From assembly GCA_012934845.2 (NCBI GenBank), contig WNNJ02001595.1, forward strand, positions 248,001 through 312,000: DNA of 64,000 bases, read 5' to 3'. Numbering within the stretch: the first letter of the stretch is position 1; each line of letters opens with the position of its first letter. The notes under the pieces were generated by a model. That model saw only the letters and a list, made by a program, of their open reading frames with translations. It did no database searches and was not told where the DNA came from. Origin of the DNA: Pomphorhynchus laevis (taxonomy: Eukaryota > Acanthocephala > Palaeacanthocephala > Echinorhynchida > Pomphorhynchidae). The position numbers were made by a program, and so were the translations under genes. Shown here piece after piece: positions 22,367 to 59,539 of this stretch.

Positions 22367-22768
22367 ATGGATCCCTTCAGATCCATCCTCTCGTCTATTG
22401 GTCCTGCGGATAAACCATCCTTTTTCAAGGACATTTCTCCTGTCGCATTCATCCGTCTAAACAAATCTTCTCAATCTAATCCTTCCCAGCCCCCTCTCCT
22501 AAAAATTGTTTTCAAGCATCGCTCTCACGCGTCTTCTGTCCTCTCTCAACGATTCAAACTCATGTCATCTTCAACCACTCGAATTTTCCCCGATCGCGCC
22601 CCTTCCGAAATCGCTCAAATCTCTTCAGCCCGCATCGAAAAACGCCGTCGCGAGGAAAACGGCGAAACATCACTCGCCATCCGAAACATAGACGGAAATT
22701 TTCAAGTTGTCCACACCCGTCCAAAAATTCGATGGCGCTCCATCTCTCCTATGTGTCTTCTCCACTAG
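22367..22768 (+). CDS. L2-like ORF1, C-terminal 133 residues (5'-truncated)
   Basis: Reads PPLLKIVFKHRSHASSVLS, then SLAIRNIDGNFQVV and IRWRSISP. The order PLLK-VF, RNxxxNFxVV and Ile-x-Trp parallels the C-terminal domain of the CR1-like ORF1 (RPRLLKAVF, NLCVQNFQVV, ISWSPLD), so both lineages share this module. It ends TAG at 22768, overlapping ORF2 by 37 nt, with ORF2 in the -1 frame. The start at 22367 is only the first ATG after truncation. Confidence 0.78.
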   Translation: MDPFRSILSSIGPADKPSFFKDISPVAFIRLNKSSQSNPSQPPLLKIVFKHRSHASSVLSQRFKLMSSSTTRIFPDRAPSEIAQISSARIEKRRREENGETSLAIRNIDGNFQVVHTRPKIRWRSISPMCLLH

Positions 22769-25626
22769 TCTCTTTCGCCACAGCACACGGTTTCCGCCTC
22801 GGTCTCCTCAACACTAGATCTATTCTCAATAAATCCGATCTTATTCTCAACCTATTCACCAAGCAATCCATCGATCTCTTCTGCCTCACCGAATCCTGGC
22901 ACTCAGATTCCGACGACCTTTCCATTCGCCGTCTGCTCTCTGCCGGTTGCTCCCTAGTCGAATCCGCCCGCCCCCTCAGCTCATGCCCTTCTAAATCCTC
23001 TAATCATGGCGGCATCGTCGCATTCGCGCGTCACCCAGCGTCTCTTCGCAAAATCAATCCCCCTTTCAGTCCTTGCTCTTTTGAATTGCTCACTTGTCGT
23101 TATTCTAACCCGATCACTCTAGATCTCGCCATTGTATACCGTCCTGGTTCATCAGCTCCTACAGCCTTATTTTTTACCGAACTCGCTGACCTCCTTTCTC
23201 ATTGTTCTTTGTCCTCAATCCCTTCACTCGTTCTAGGCGACTTCAATATCCGCCTAGACCGCCCCTCTTCCACAGATTCCATCCGCTTCATCAACAAACT
23301 ATCCAACTACAATTACAAACTAATCTCCACTGCCCCCACACATATACTTGGCGGGGCACTCGACATCATCGCTGTCCCCGATCATTTTGCTGCCCACACC
23401 TCACTGTCCATCTCTGATCCTGGTCTATCCGATCACTTTCTTATCACCCTTGATCTCGCTCGCAACCACACCCTTCCTCACACACCTACAATCCTACGTC
23501 GCCCTTGGAGAAATCTTGATCTCTCCCTTCTCCGCTCTGCCTTACTCAAATCGTCTCTATCATTACCCACAATAACATATTCATCTCATCACGATCTCGC
23601 CTTTCTTTTCGACTCTGAACTCACATCCACTCTCGATATTCTCTTGCCCTTCAAGTCTCACCCACACCGTCGCTTGCACCGTGCCCCATGGTTTGACATC
23701 CAATGCCTACTCTCAAAGCGTCGACTCCGCCATGCTTTTCGAGTCTATCACCGCTCTCTCAGACGCGATTTCCGCTCGATCACTCCGTCTTTCCGTGATT
23801 CCTATCTTGCTCTTCGCCGGTCTCATCTCCACCTACTACGTTCCAAATGCAACTCCTTCTGGCAGCATAAAATCATCACTTCATTCAACTCTAAGACTCT
23901 CTGGCATACTTTTAACTCAATCCTGGCTCGTTCCTCTACGCCTTGCAACATCAATGCTAATGATTATTCGTCATTTCTCCAGACTAAAGTATCCACGCTG
24001 CTCTCTCACACCCCGGTCTCCATCCTATCCCACTCTGCCCAGTCTACTCTCATCCTTCCGGAACTCTTTCATCTTCTCCCTGTATCACCTACAGAAGTAT
24101 CATCTGTCCTCATGTCCTTGCCCAACAAAACCTCACCTGCCGATCCCCTGCCTACCCACATATTAAAATCTATATGCTCATCGATATCCCCATTTCTCAC
24201 AACCTTGTTTAACTCGTCCATCCGCAGTCGTATCTTCCCTTCACACTGGAAATCCGCAATCGTTCGTCCCCTCCTTAAGAAACAATCGCTCGACCCCTCC
24301 CTTCCTTCTAGCTATCGCCCCATTTCACTACTCCCTACTCTTTCTAAGCTCTTAGAACGCCTCATCTTAATACAAATCAACGCTTATCTCTCCTCATCCA
24401 ATCTGTACCCTCCTTTCCAATCCGCTTTCCGCTCTAATCACTCGACAGAAATCGCATGCATAAAAGTGTACCACGACTTACTCATTTCTCGAGACAAGGC
24501 TCTATATAGTGTTCTCATCTCCCTCGACCTCTCCTCCGCATTCGACATTGTCGACCACTCCGTCCTCCTTTCTCGCCTTCGTTATGATTACGGCTTTTCT
24601 TCCTCCTCCGTAGCATGGTTCGCCTCATATCTATCCGACCGTTCCTTTCGCGTCTGTTCTAATTCATCATCCTCCCCTCCCATCCCTATTTTTTGCGGGG
24701 TCCCACAAGGTTCAGTCCTAGGTCCCCTGCTTTTCTCTCTTTTGCTTGGCGATCTCTCTCCATTTATCAAACCTTACTCCTTTAACGTCATGCAATACGC
24801 CGATGACATTCTAATCTATGCTCATGCACCCGCACATCGCATACACGATATCGGCATTTCTGCCTCCAACTGTCTTTCTTCTATCTACAAACGTCTCTCC
24901 AATCTCCATCTCGTTCTAAACGCCGAAAAGTCCAAAATAATGTGGATCCTTCCCCGTAAACCAAGCATATCTCCTCCCATTGTATCTTTTGCCTCATCGA
25001 TCATCCCTATAGTCCACAATCTCACTTTCTTAGGCTTCCATTTCGATGATCACCTTTCCCTTAAACCCTTCGTCCGTGACAAGGTCCGCTCGTCTAACTT
25101 AATTCTTCGTGACATCCGCCGTATCCGCCCCCTTATCGACTTCCGTTCTTGTATGTCTCTTCTTTCATCGCTTCTTTTCCCTAAAATCGATTACTGCCTT
25201 AGCCTTTTCGCCAATTCTCCAAAATCCATCATCCTACCCCTACAACGAATAATCAACACCGCCGTTCGAGTGCTCTTCCGTCTCCGTCGCTTCGACCACA
25301 CATCCACATATTTTGCCCAACTCTCCTGGCCCACCATCCACATCCGCATCAAACTCCGCCTTCTCGTTACTTTTCGTCTCATCGCTGTCGGCTCCCCATC
25401 GTTCATCAACCTTCCTTTCTTAGACGATACTCGCCCCACCTCGCTATCGCTTCGTTCCTGTCATACCCTCTTACTCCACGTTCCTAATTACTCCAACAAC
25501 TACGGTCTCCGATCCTTCCTCGTCGCCGCCTCACTCGCCTGGAATCAACTCCCTCTCGACGTCCGCCGCGCTCCCTCCTTTATCACATTCAAACACCTCC
25601 TCCGTTCACACCTTCTCGACACCTGA
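22732..25626 (+). CDS. L2-like ORF2 protein, endonuclease and reverse transcriptase, intact (964 aa)
   Basis: An unbroken 964-residue frame. The endonuclease domain (about residues 20-250) shows LLNTRSILNK, CLTESWHSD, AIVYRPGSS, GDFNIRLD, LDIIAVPD and SDHFLITL, the expected catalytic blocks of the AP-type nuclease. The RT domain (about 500-760) shows FPSHWKSAIVRPLL, SSYRPISLL, SLDLSSAFDIVDH, GVPQGSVLGPLLF and MQYADDILIYA. The C terminus has SKIMWILPR, LGFHFDDHLS and ends RSHLLDT. Full length and all motifs are present. The protein would nick DNA and prime reverse transcription at the nick. One codon is missing relative to copy B (RLLVTF against RLLIVTF). It could still be functional. Confidence 0.93.
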   Translation: MALHLSYVSSPLVSFATAHGFRLGLLNTRSILNKSDLILNLFTKQSIDLFCLTESWHSDSDDLSIRRLLSAGCSLVESARPLSSCPSKSSNHGGIVAFARHPASLRKINPPFSPCSFELLTCRYSNPITLDLAIVYRPGSSAPTALFFTELADLLSHCSLSSIPSLVLGDFNIRLDRPSSTDSIRFINKLSNYNYKLISTAPTHILGGALDIIAVPDHFAAHTSLSISDPGLSDHFLITLDLARNHTLPHTPTILRRPWRNLDLSLLRSALLKSSLSLPTITYSSHHDLAFLFDSELTSTLDILLPFKSHPHRRLHRAPWFDIQCLLSKRRLRHAFRVYHRSLRRDFRSITPSFRDSYLALRRSHLHLLRSKCNSFWQHKIITSFNSKTLWHTFNSILARSSTPCNINANDYSSFLQTKVSTLLSHTPVSILSHSAQSTLILPELFHLLPVSPTEVSSVLMSLPNKTSPADPLPTHILKSICSSISPFLTTLFNSSIRSRIFPSHWKSAIVRPLLKKQSLDPSLPSSYRPISLLPTLSKLLERLILIQINAYLSSSNLYPPFQSAFRSNHSTEIACIKVYHDLLISRDKALYSVLISLDLSSAFDIVDHSVLLSRLRYDYGFSSSSVAWFASYLSDRSFRVCSNSSSSPPIPIFCGVPQGSVLGPLLFSLLLGDLSPFIKPYSFNVMQYADDILIYAHAPAHRIHDIGISASNCLSSIYKRLSNLHLVLNAEKSKIMWILPRKPSISPPIVSFASSIIPIVHNLTFLGFHFDDHLSLKPFVRDKVRSSNLILRDIRRIRPLIDFRSCMSLLSSLLFPKIDYCLSLFANSPKSIILPLQRIINTAVRVLFRLRRFDHTSTYFAQLSWPTIHIRIKLRLLVTFRLIAVGSPSFINLPFLDDTRPTSLSLRSCHTLLLHVPNYSNNYGLRSFLVAASLAWNQLPLDVRRAPSFITFKHLLRSHLLDT

Positions 25627-25650
25627 TTCACAGTTTTGTTTTGTTGTGGT

Positions 25651-25705
25651 CATGTAAGCGTGCGCTGGCACGCATTTGCTACGTTAAAATAAATCCTTTT
25701 TATTT
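25651..25705 (+). promoter_or_regulatory. L2-like 3' tail with conserved stem-loop
   Basis: GCGTGC (25658-25663) pairs with GCACGC (25668-25673) around GCTG, within CATGTAAGCG...CATTTGC-ACGTTAA. The same tail occurs in at least eight other copies here. L2-clade LINEs such as UnaL2 are known to use a 3'-tail stem-loop that the reverse transcriptase recognises; by that analogy this is the likely RT landing site. Confidence 0.7.
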
Positions 25706-25717
25706 TAATACGGATCC
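25706..25717. repeat. Target site duplication, right copy
   Basis: TAATACGGATCC, the partner of 22329-22340. Beyond it the interrupted L2-b reading (CACCAA on the minus strand, Gly-Val-His-Gln) resumes. Confidence 0.82.
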
Positions 25718-26257
25718 TTGGTGAACACCGGTCGGGATGGATGAAGGATGGGAGAGAGAAGAGTTAGAATATACGCGAAATGTACGGTTTGATAGATATG
25801 AAGAAAACCATGATACAGTGGGTAACGAGAAGCCATAATCATGACGAAGGCGATGTAGAAGAATCGAGTGATCGACGATGTCAAAAGCAGACGATAGATC
25901 AAGAGAAACTATGACACTACATAATTTATGATCGCGCGAGATGAGTAAGTCATTATAAACTTTAAGTCAGGCAATTTCAGTAGAGTGATTAGAGCGAAAA
26001 GCGGCTTGGAATGGAGGAAACAAGTTAGAGCAAAAGAGATATGTATTAATTTGCTTGAGAACGAGACGCTCAAGGAGTTTAGAGAGGGTTGGGAGAAGTG
26101 AGATTGGACGGTACGAAGATGGTAGTGAGGAGTCGAGAGATTGCTTTTTGATGAGAGGACGAACAGTGGCGCATTTCCAGATGGAAGGAAATGTACGGCT
26201 ACGGATGGACGAGTTGAACAATGTGGTTAGGATGGGTGAGATAGAGGAGCAGAGTCA
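25718..26257 (-). pseudogene. L2-b ORF2, N-terminal half of the RT (other side of the insertion)
   Basis: Reads LTTLFNSSIRSRTFPSIW, VRPLIKKQSLDSSLPSSYR, LPTLSKLLERLVLKQINTY, FRSNHSTEIA and then LDLSSAFDIVDHS. The frame changes near 25967. It directly precedes the segment at 22340 in the original element. Confidence 0.85.
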
Positions 26258-26461
26258 ATTTTTTATTAAGTCAATTTTTTATTTTAACTTGATTTTAATT
26301 ATATAAAATCTAAAAACAATTTTTGTTTTTAGCAAAAGCAATTTTCAATGTTTTATTTTAACTTGATTTAAATTATAGAAAATCTAAAAACAATTATTAA
26401 TTTTATTATTTAAATATTAAATTTTGATTTAGCATTATTATGTTTTGTTTATTTTATAATT

Positions 26462-26725
26462 TATTATATTTAATACGTAGACTGAGTTAGCTGATTTGAT
26501 CTATCAGAATAAGGATTAGAAGTCATATTGAGAAACTGATTTGCTATCAGTTTTCGGGTCTTATTCCTCGACCTAACATGGCAGCGAGGGTCAAATACAT
26601 GCTAATTTCCTCTTATGAAATTTGATTATCTAGTATATTATACTAATACAAAGTATATTATTTATTATCCATAAAAAATTACCACTTAAGAGTTTAAATT
26701 AATCTTATTGTACCTTCAAATGTAT
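26462..26725 (-). mobile_element. Penelope-like 3' terminal fragment
   Basis: Carries the terminal ACTGAGTTAGCTGATTTGAT, a degraded structured motif (26510-26640, with CCCGAAAACTGATAGC on the minus strand) and remnants of the coding end. It lies between two L2-like fragments. Confidence 0.65.
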
Positions 26726-26744
26726 TGAATATAATATATAACAA

Positions 26745-27065
26745 TAATTTATTTAACGTGTCAAATGCGTACCAGCTGCACGCTTACAAGTCCACTAACA
26801 AAAAATAAAAAAAGTCAAACAGATAAATGGTTTAAATAGGATCGGATTTGGCGTATGAAGCACGACAGGGAGGTTGCTTGGCGTATATGAGTGTGCAGAT
26901 GATTCCACGATAGAGGAGCAGCCATCAGGAAGAAGCGGAGTCCATATGAGGTAGAGTAGTTTGGGACATGTAAAAGAAGGGAATAACAGGAACGCAAAGA
27001 ACAGTAAACAGGACGAAAATTATCAAAAGGAAGGTTGAGAAATGAAGGGGTATGAAAAGTTACAA
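26745..27065 (-). mobile_element. L2-like LINE 3' fragment, subfamily b (copy G)
   Basis: Minus-strand reading VTFHTPSFLNLPF, RSCYSLLLHVPNYSTSYG, then LSWNHLHTHIRQAT, followed by the 3' tail (AACGTGTCAAATGCGTACC on the plus strand). It is truncated exactly where a 170-bp direct repeat begins. Confidence 0.82.
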
Positions 27066-27237
27066 GATGTTCTTGAGGTATATTCAATTTTTTGGATATA
27101 TTCATTTTTTGCGCATTTATAGGCTCCATCATTTTATGATTATAATATGAAATCAGTTTAAATGCTTTCTAATTTTCACATCTTTTTATGCAGTAAATAT
27201 AAACGAATTTAATATGCAATTAATTTATGCAAAAGGA
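27066..27237. repeat. Direct repeat, first copy (about 170 bp)
   Basis: Starts GATGTTCTTGAGGTATATTC and includes GGCTCCATCATTTTAT and TATAAACGAATTT. It matches 27369-27538 at roughly 90%. There is no coding content. Confidence 0.85.
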
Positions 27238-27368
27238 TAAAATGAAAGTCAAAACAATATCTAATTGAAATTAACAAAGGTACAAATATATTAAAGGTAA
27301 TTATTGATATTATTATATTGTTGAATGTAATTATTAATATTATTATCATATTTAAGGTACAAACTTCT

Positions 27369-27538
27369 GATGTTCTTGAGGTATATTCAATTATTTTTGA
27401 TATATTCATTTTTTACGCATTTATAGGCTCCATCATTTTATTATAATATGAAATCAGTTTAAATGCTTACTAATTTTTACACCTTTATGTAGTAAATATA
27501 AACGAATTTTATATGCAATTAATTTATGCACAATGATC
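27369..27538. repeat. Direct repeat, second copy (about 170 bp)
   Basis: Second copy of the repeat at 27066, separated from it by about 130 bp of AT-rich sequence. The arrangement may be a duplication or a small element with terminal direct repeats; nothing inside decides this. Confidence 0.85.
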
Positions 27539-27539
27539 A

Positions 27540-28299
27540 ACAACTATCCGTATTTATGCTCTCCATTCATATTGATTGACTGTCCCCTTTTTATAAAAAG
27601 ATCGGTTATTGTTTAGAAAGTGTCTATTAATTAAGTAGGGAACAAACGTGCGAAAATAGTAATAATTGTTGTGTTGTATTAACAAAGTAAAATGCTAACT
27701 ATTATATAAGCAGGACAAACAGGGCATATACGAGAATCACGCTTATTTTCCTAAATTGGTAACAGAACTAGTAAAGGTCATGTTGCTGGGATAACAATGC
27801 CTACTAATTAAAAATGACTTATCAATGTTTCAGATTATGTTCGTATATGCAAACTACGCAATAAGCAGACATCTATCCGCTATAGTAAGCCCACCCGTTG
27901 CGACCTGTCACAATTTTAAAACTATTTTCGCGCTTATTAGGAAGTTAATAATATATTAATATAATTTCATATAAATATTGAGCTGAGCACTATTGGATAA
28001 CTATCGTATGATCATTGTAGTTCCACTTTGCTATTTCACTTCCGTTGAAGTGAAATTATTATTAATTAATAATTAATAATAATTGAAATTAAAGTGAAAT
28101 TAATTATTTTATTAATAAAATAATTGTTGTATGATTAAAGACACAATTGTGGGTGAAGCCGATTAATTTGCAAGGTCTTGGATGTTGCAAGTGACGGAGA
28201 TGTTCTATTGCCATTAAATTAAATGTTATTTAAAAATAGTGGTACATTAAAGACAAATATGAGTGAAGCCGATCAATTTGCAAGGCCTTATTTGCAAGG
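27540..28299. other. AT-rich spacer with a small duplication
   Basis: GTGAAGCCGATNAATTTGCA occurs at about 28153 and 28263, a short direct duplication. No gene was seen. Confidence 0.5.
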
Positions 28300-28960
28300 C
28301 CTTCAATTTCGACAACCGATTTTCACAACCGACTATCATCTACCTTGATTCTCCGAAACCTCCGTTAAATTCGTAGATTGATCGATTTCTCTTCTATGAC
28401 TTTCCTATCTTCTATCATTCTCTCAAACTTGATTAATGTCTTAGTCTAGTTTCCAAGTCACATAAATCCACTCTTATTACCCTACAAAGCATTGTTAACT
28501 CAGCCTTCCGAATTCTCATCCGTCTTCGTCATTTTGATCATACATCCCACCTTCATGCTTCTCTCGATTTGCCTACCATTTATTCTCGTGTTCAAAATCG
28601 TCTTCTTCTCATTGCTTTTCGCCTTATAACTTTTCATGCCCTTCATTTCTCAACCTTCCTTTTCTCGACAATTTTCGTCCTGTTTACAGTTTTTTGCGTT
28701 CCCGTGATTCCCTTCTTTTACATGTCTCAAACTGCTCAACCTCCTTTGGCTTCCGCTCCTTCGTTGCGGCTGATTCTCTCTCGTGGAATCATCTGCCCAT
28801 ACATATCCGTCAACATCAATGCAGTGTTTCTAGCGTCAAATCTGATTCCATTTAAACAATTTAACTGATTTAACTGTTTGACTTTTGCATTTTTTTTGTT
28901 AGTTAGTGGACTTGTAAGCGTTAAGCTGGCACGCATTTGCGTCGTTAAAAAACTTAATTC
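28300..28960 (+). mobile_element. L2-like LINE 3' fragment, subfamily b (copy H)
   Basis: From FHFDNRF in the RT thumb, through PTIYSRVQNRLLLIAFRLIT, to the 3' tail GACTTGTAAGCGTTAAGCTG. Several frame changes are present. The stem-loop is partly degraded. Confidence 0.8.
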
Positions 28961-29104
28961 GATGGTAAGCTGTAAAGTATATGTTAATTATGGATGCATC
29001 GACTAGATAAGCACATTGCTTCTGAAGTCGGAACAGAATTAGTAGTTTAATCAGCAAATAATTGATAAAATTAAGTATCGAGATAACTTAATTTTCAACT
29101 GATA

Positions 29105-30350
29105 TAATTTATTTAATGTGGCAAATGCGTGACAGCTGCACGTTTACATGTCCACTAACAGAAATAACACAGCAGAAGTCATACAGGTTTATTAATTAAT
29201 TGTTTAAATGACATCGGATTAGGCGTTTGAATCACGGCATTGATGTTGATTGGCGGATATGAATAGGCAGTTGATTCCACAAGAGAGGAGCAGCCGCAAC
29301 GAAGGAGCGGAAGCCAAAGGAGGTTGAGCAGTTTGGGACATGTAAAAGAAGGGAATTACGGGAACGCAATGAATCGTAAACAGGACGAGAATTGTTGAGA
29401 AAATAAAGGTTGAGAAATGAAGAGGTATGAAAAGTTATAAGGCGAAAAAACAATGATAAGAAGACGAATTTGAACACGAGAATAAATGGTAGGTAAATCG
29501 AGAGAAACAAGATGGCGGGATGTATGATCAAGACAACGAAGACGGAGGAGAACTCGGACGGCAGCGTTGATGATGCGTTGTAGAGGAAGAAGAGTGGAAT
29601 TAGGTGAGTTGGAAATAGACTAAGACAATAATCGAGTCTAAAAAAGGAGAGAAGATATGAGAGTCATACAAGAAGGGAAATCGATCAATCTACTAATTTG
29701 ACGCAGGTTGCGTAGAATCAAAGTAGAGTTGCATTTCCAGTTGGAAGGAAATGTGCGGTTGCCTATAGACGAGTTGAACAATTTGGTTAGGAAGGGTAAG
29801 ATAGATGATAAGATTTTTTTAAGCAAGTGGGTGGGAATTGGGTCAGAAGGAGAGGTTTTATCGGGTAATGACAGAAGAACCAAAGAAACTTCGTCTGACG
29901 AAACGGAAAGAAGGTGAAATAGCTTTCGGAGCGAAGTATTTAAAGAGATGAGAGGATACAAGGGGCAAATGGGTAGAATGGAAATTTAATTAGATAACTT
30001 AGATTGCAGATAAGAGGAAAATTCATCAGGATTTATGTTGAAAGGGGTAGATGATCGTGAAAGAATTGAGTTTAAGATTTCCCAATGAGATTTAGAGTTG
30101 GAAGATGACTCGAGTTGATTTTCCAAAAGAGGGTACGGTTAGTTCGCATAAGTATGAGATGGGAACGGCTGAGAGAATGATTGGAAGCACGGATATTTGG
30201 AGTGAGTTAGGTTGCAGTACGTTTAAGAAAGCGATTGAACACACTTAAAGAGTGACCGATCCGACTACAGTCTGAATCGAGCCAGGGAGCATGGCGCGTT
30301 CGCTGAAAACGTCGTGGTCGAACAGGCAGAAGATTATTAAGGATGAGTCA
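29105..30350 (-). mobile_element. L2-like LINE, subfamily b, with an internal deletion (copy I)
   Basis: The 3' tail and C-terminal RT part (29105-29722) are joined directly to the segment just before the RT core (29730 upward: NRTFPSNWKC joined to NSTLILRNLRQ). The polymerase core with YADD is therefore missing. The join keeps the frame. Upstream, remnants of the linker and the end of the endonuclease region run to about 30350, including a PAPWLDSD-like stretch near 30280. Confidence 0.8.
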
Positions 30351-31061
30351 ATAACTGATGACATTGATAATCAAAAATTTAACTGATTATCAACTTTACT
30401 TATAGGTGTTTAATTTCGTAAAGCATCGAAGTTAATTAGTTTTCTAATTAACTTCGATGTGCTGATGATTATGCATAACTTCTATTTGTAACTAATTATT
30501 TCACTACAAATTATTTAAACTTCCAATCATCTTTTGGTACTTTGATTGGTTTTTTACTAATTTTCTCTCAGTTTGTTATAAAAATGGAAAATAGATACCA
30601 TTATATCGAATTTCTTTGTCTTCATTTTCGTTAAATAACAGTTCTTTTTTCCAATGGAAAAATCACTTTAACAGATCGTCTTTGGAATCACGAATATTGC
30701 TGAGTAACGACGAATTTGCCTATTTTATTCCCATTTCGTTGTTAGCCACGCGTTATTTAACTGATAAAATAGCTCACTAACAGCATGAACTGCAGATTTT
30801 AACATCATAATATGCCTGTTGATGATTTAATTCTAAAGAAGGACTGTTTGTTTTCATTTGTTGCCTACGTGACCAAAATACATGTCGTTTTACAATAAAT
30901 TTAATATCTAAATTTCTTTACATGTAAGACCATGTAGAAACATTATTGAACATTTTACAGATCAAGCAAATAATAAAGAAAACGGCAAGAAGAATATAAT
31001 AGCTGAAAGACGAATTGTAATTTTATTTATTACTTGTGTTGGAAATTAGCGAAAATTGTGA
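30351..31061. other. Upstream region of the kinase gene
   Basis: AT-rich with no repeats. It should hold the promoter and 5' UTR of the kinase. No clear TATA box or first non-coding exon can be called. An in-frame TGA (31059-31061) lies directly before the start codon. Confidence 0.4.
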
Positions 31062-59047
<27,986 letters not shown>

Positions 59048-59181
59048 TTGAGTTTCAGTTCTGTTGATTTCCATTAAATTCATTTTAGTAAATTAAGTTG
59101 CCTCTTCCACTGTGTAAGCTTTCATGTTTTTCGAATCATTTGATTTTTCTACTTAAAATATCATTGTTTCTGTTTTTGTGT

Positions 59182-59187
59182 AATAAA
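59182..59187 (+). terminator. Polyadenylation signal of the kinase gene
   Basis: AATAAA 135 nt after the stop codon, followed by a GT-rich stretch (TTTTGTTGTTATTTT near 59219). It is the likely 3' end of the transcript. Confidence 0.65.
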
Positions 59188-59539
59188 AACACTATACGTG
59201 TGCCTATTATTTGGATCATTTTGTTGTTATTTTACTGATTGTATATTTTTTGAATTTCAGCATAAAAGTTAATAATTTAACCTCATATTTAGTTAAAATT
59301 CATATTAATTATTAAATTAATAATTAATTGTTTATGATTTATTTTGAAAATAACAGTTAATTTTTAATTAATCATTAATTAATAATTAATTTTTATTAAT
59401 TATTTTTTGATTAATAATTAAACATGTCATTGTATAGCCGACAAATTATAAAATCCACATTAGATATTGTTTAAATTTAATTTTAATTTAATGAAATAGT
59501 TATCAATTAAATTTCGTTTTAGCGATCGATTCGTCATTT

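Larger units (their letters stand above)
22341..25705 (+). mobile_element. L2-like LINE, subfamily a, with intact ORF2 (reference copy)
   Basis: Contains the end of ORF1 (22367-22768), complete ORF2 (22732-25626), and a 3' tail with a stem-loop ending near CCTTTTTATTT. It is bounded by a 12-bp target duplication. The first 60 bp carry a repeated 24-bp segment (22334-22357 and 22378-22401) whose first bases match the target, suggesting a template switch at the 5' junction. Domain order and motifs (SSYRPISLLPTLSKLLER, GVPQGSVLGPLLF) place it in the L2 clade of the CR1 superfamily. ORF1 is truncated, so the copy is not autonomous. Confidence 0.93.
21335..26257 (-). mobile_element. L2-like LINE, subfamily b (copy F), interrupted by an L2-a insertion
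   Basis: The 3' part (21335-22340) and the upstream RT part (25718-26257) are on the minus strand. They meet at the same point in the protein, GVHQGS joining SVLGPM, where subfamily a has GVPQGSVLGPL. The intervening 22341-25705 is a complete insertion of an L2-a element on the plus strand. Copy F is 5'-truncated at 26257, within CSSISPILTTLFNSS. Its 3' tail has the stem-loop GCGTGCA-AAA-TGCACGC. Confidence 0.9.

Noticed and set aside
23202-25439. Overlapping frames inside 22732-25626 on both strands
   Set aside because: They are shadows of the intact ORF2 and carry no family motif of their own.
27066-27538. LTR-type element from the paired direct repeats
   Set aside because: There is no primer site, no polypurine tract, no coding core, and a centre of only about 130 bp; a plain duplication is simpler.
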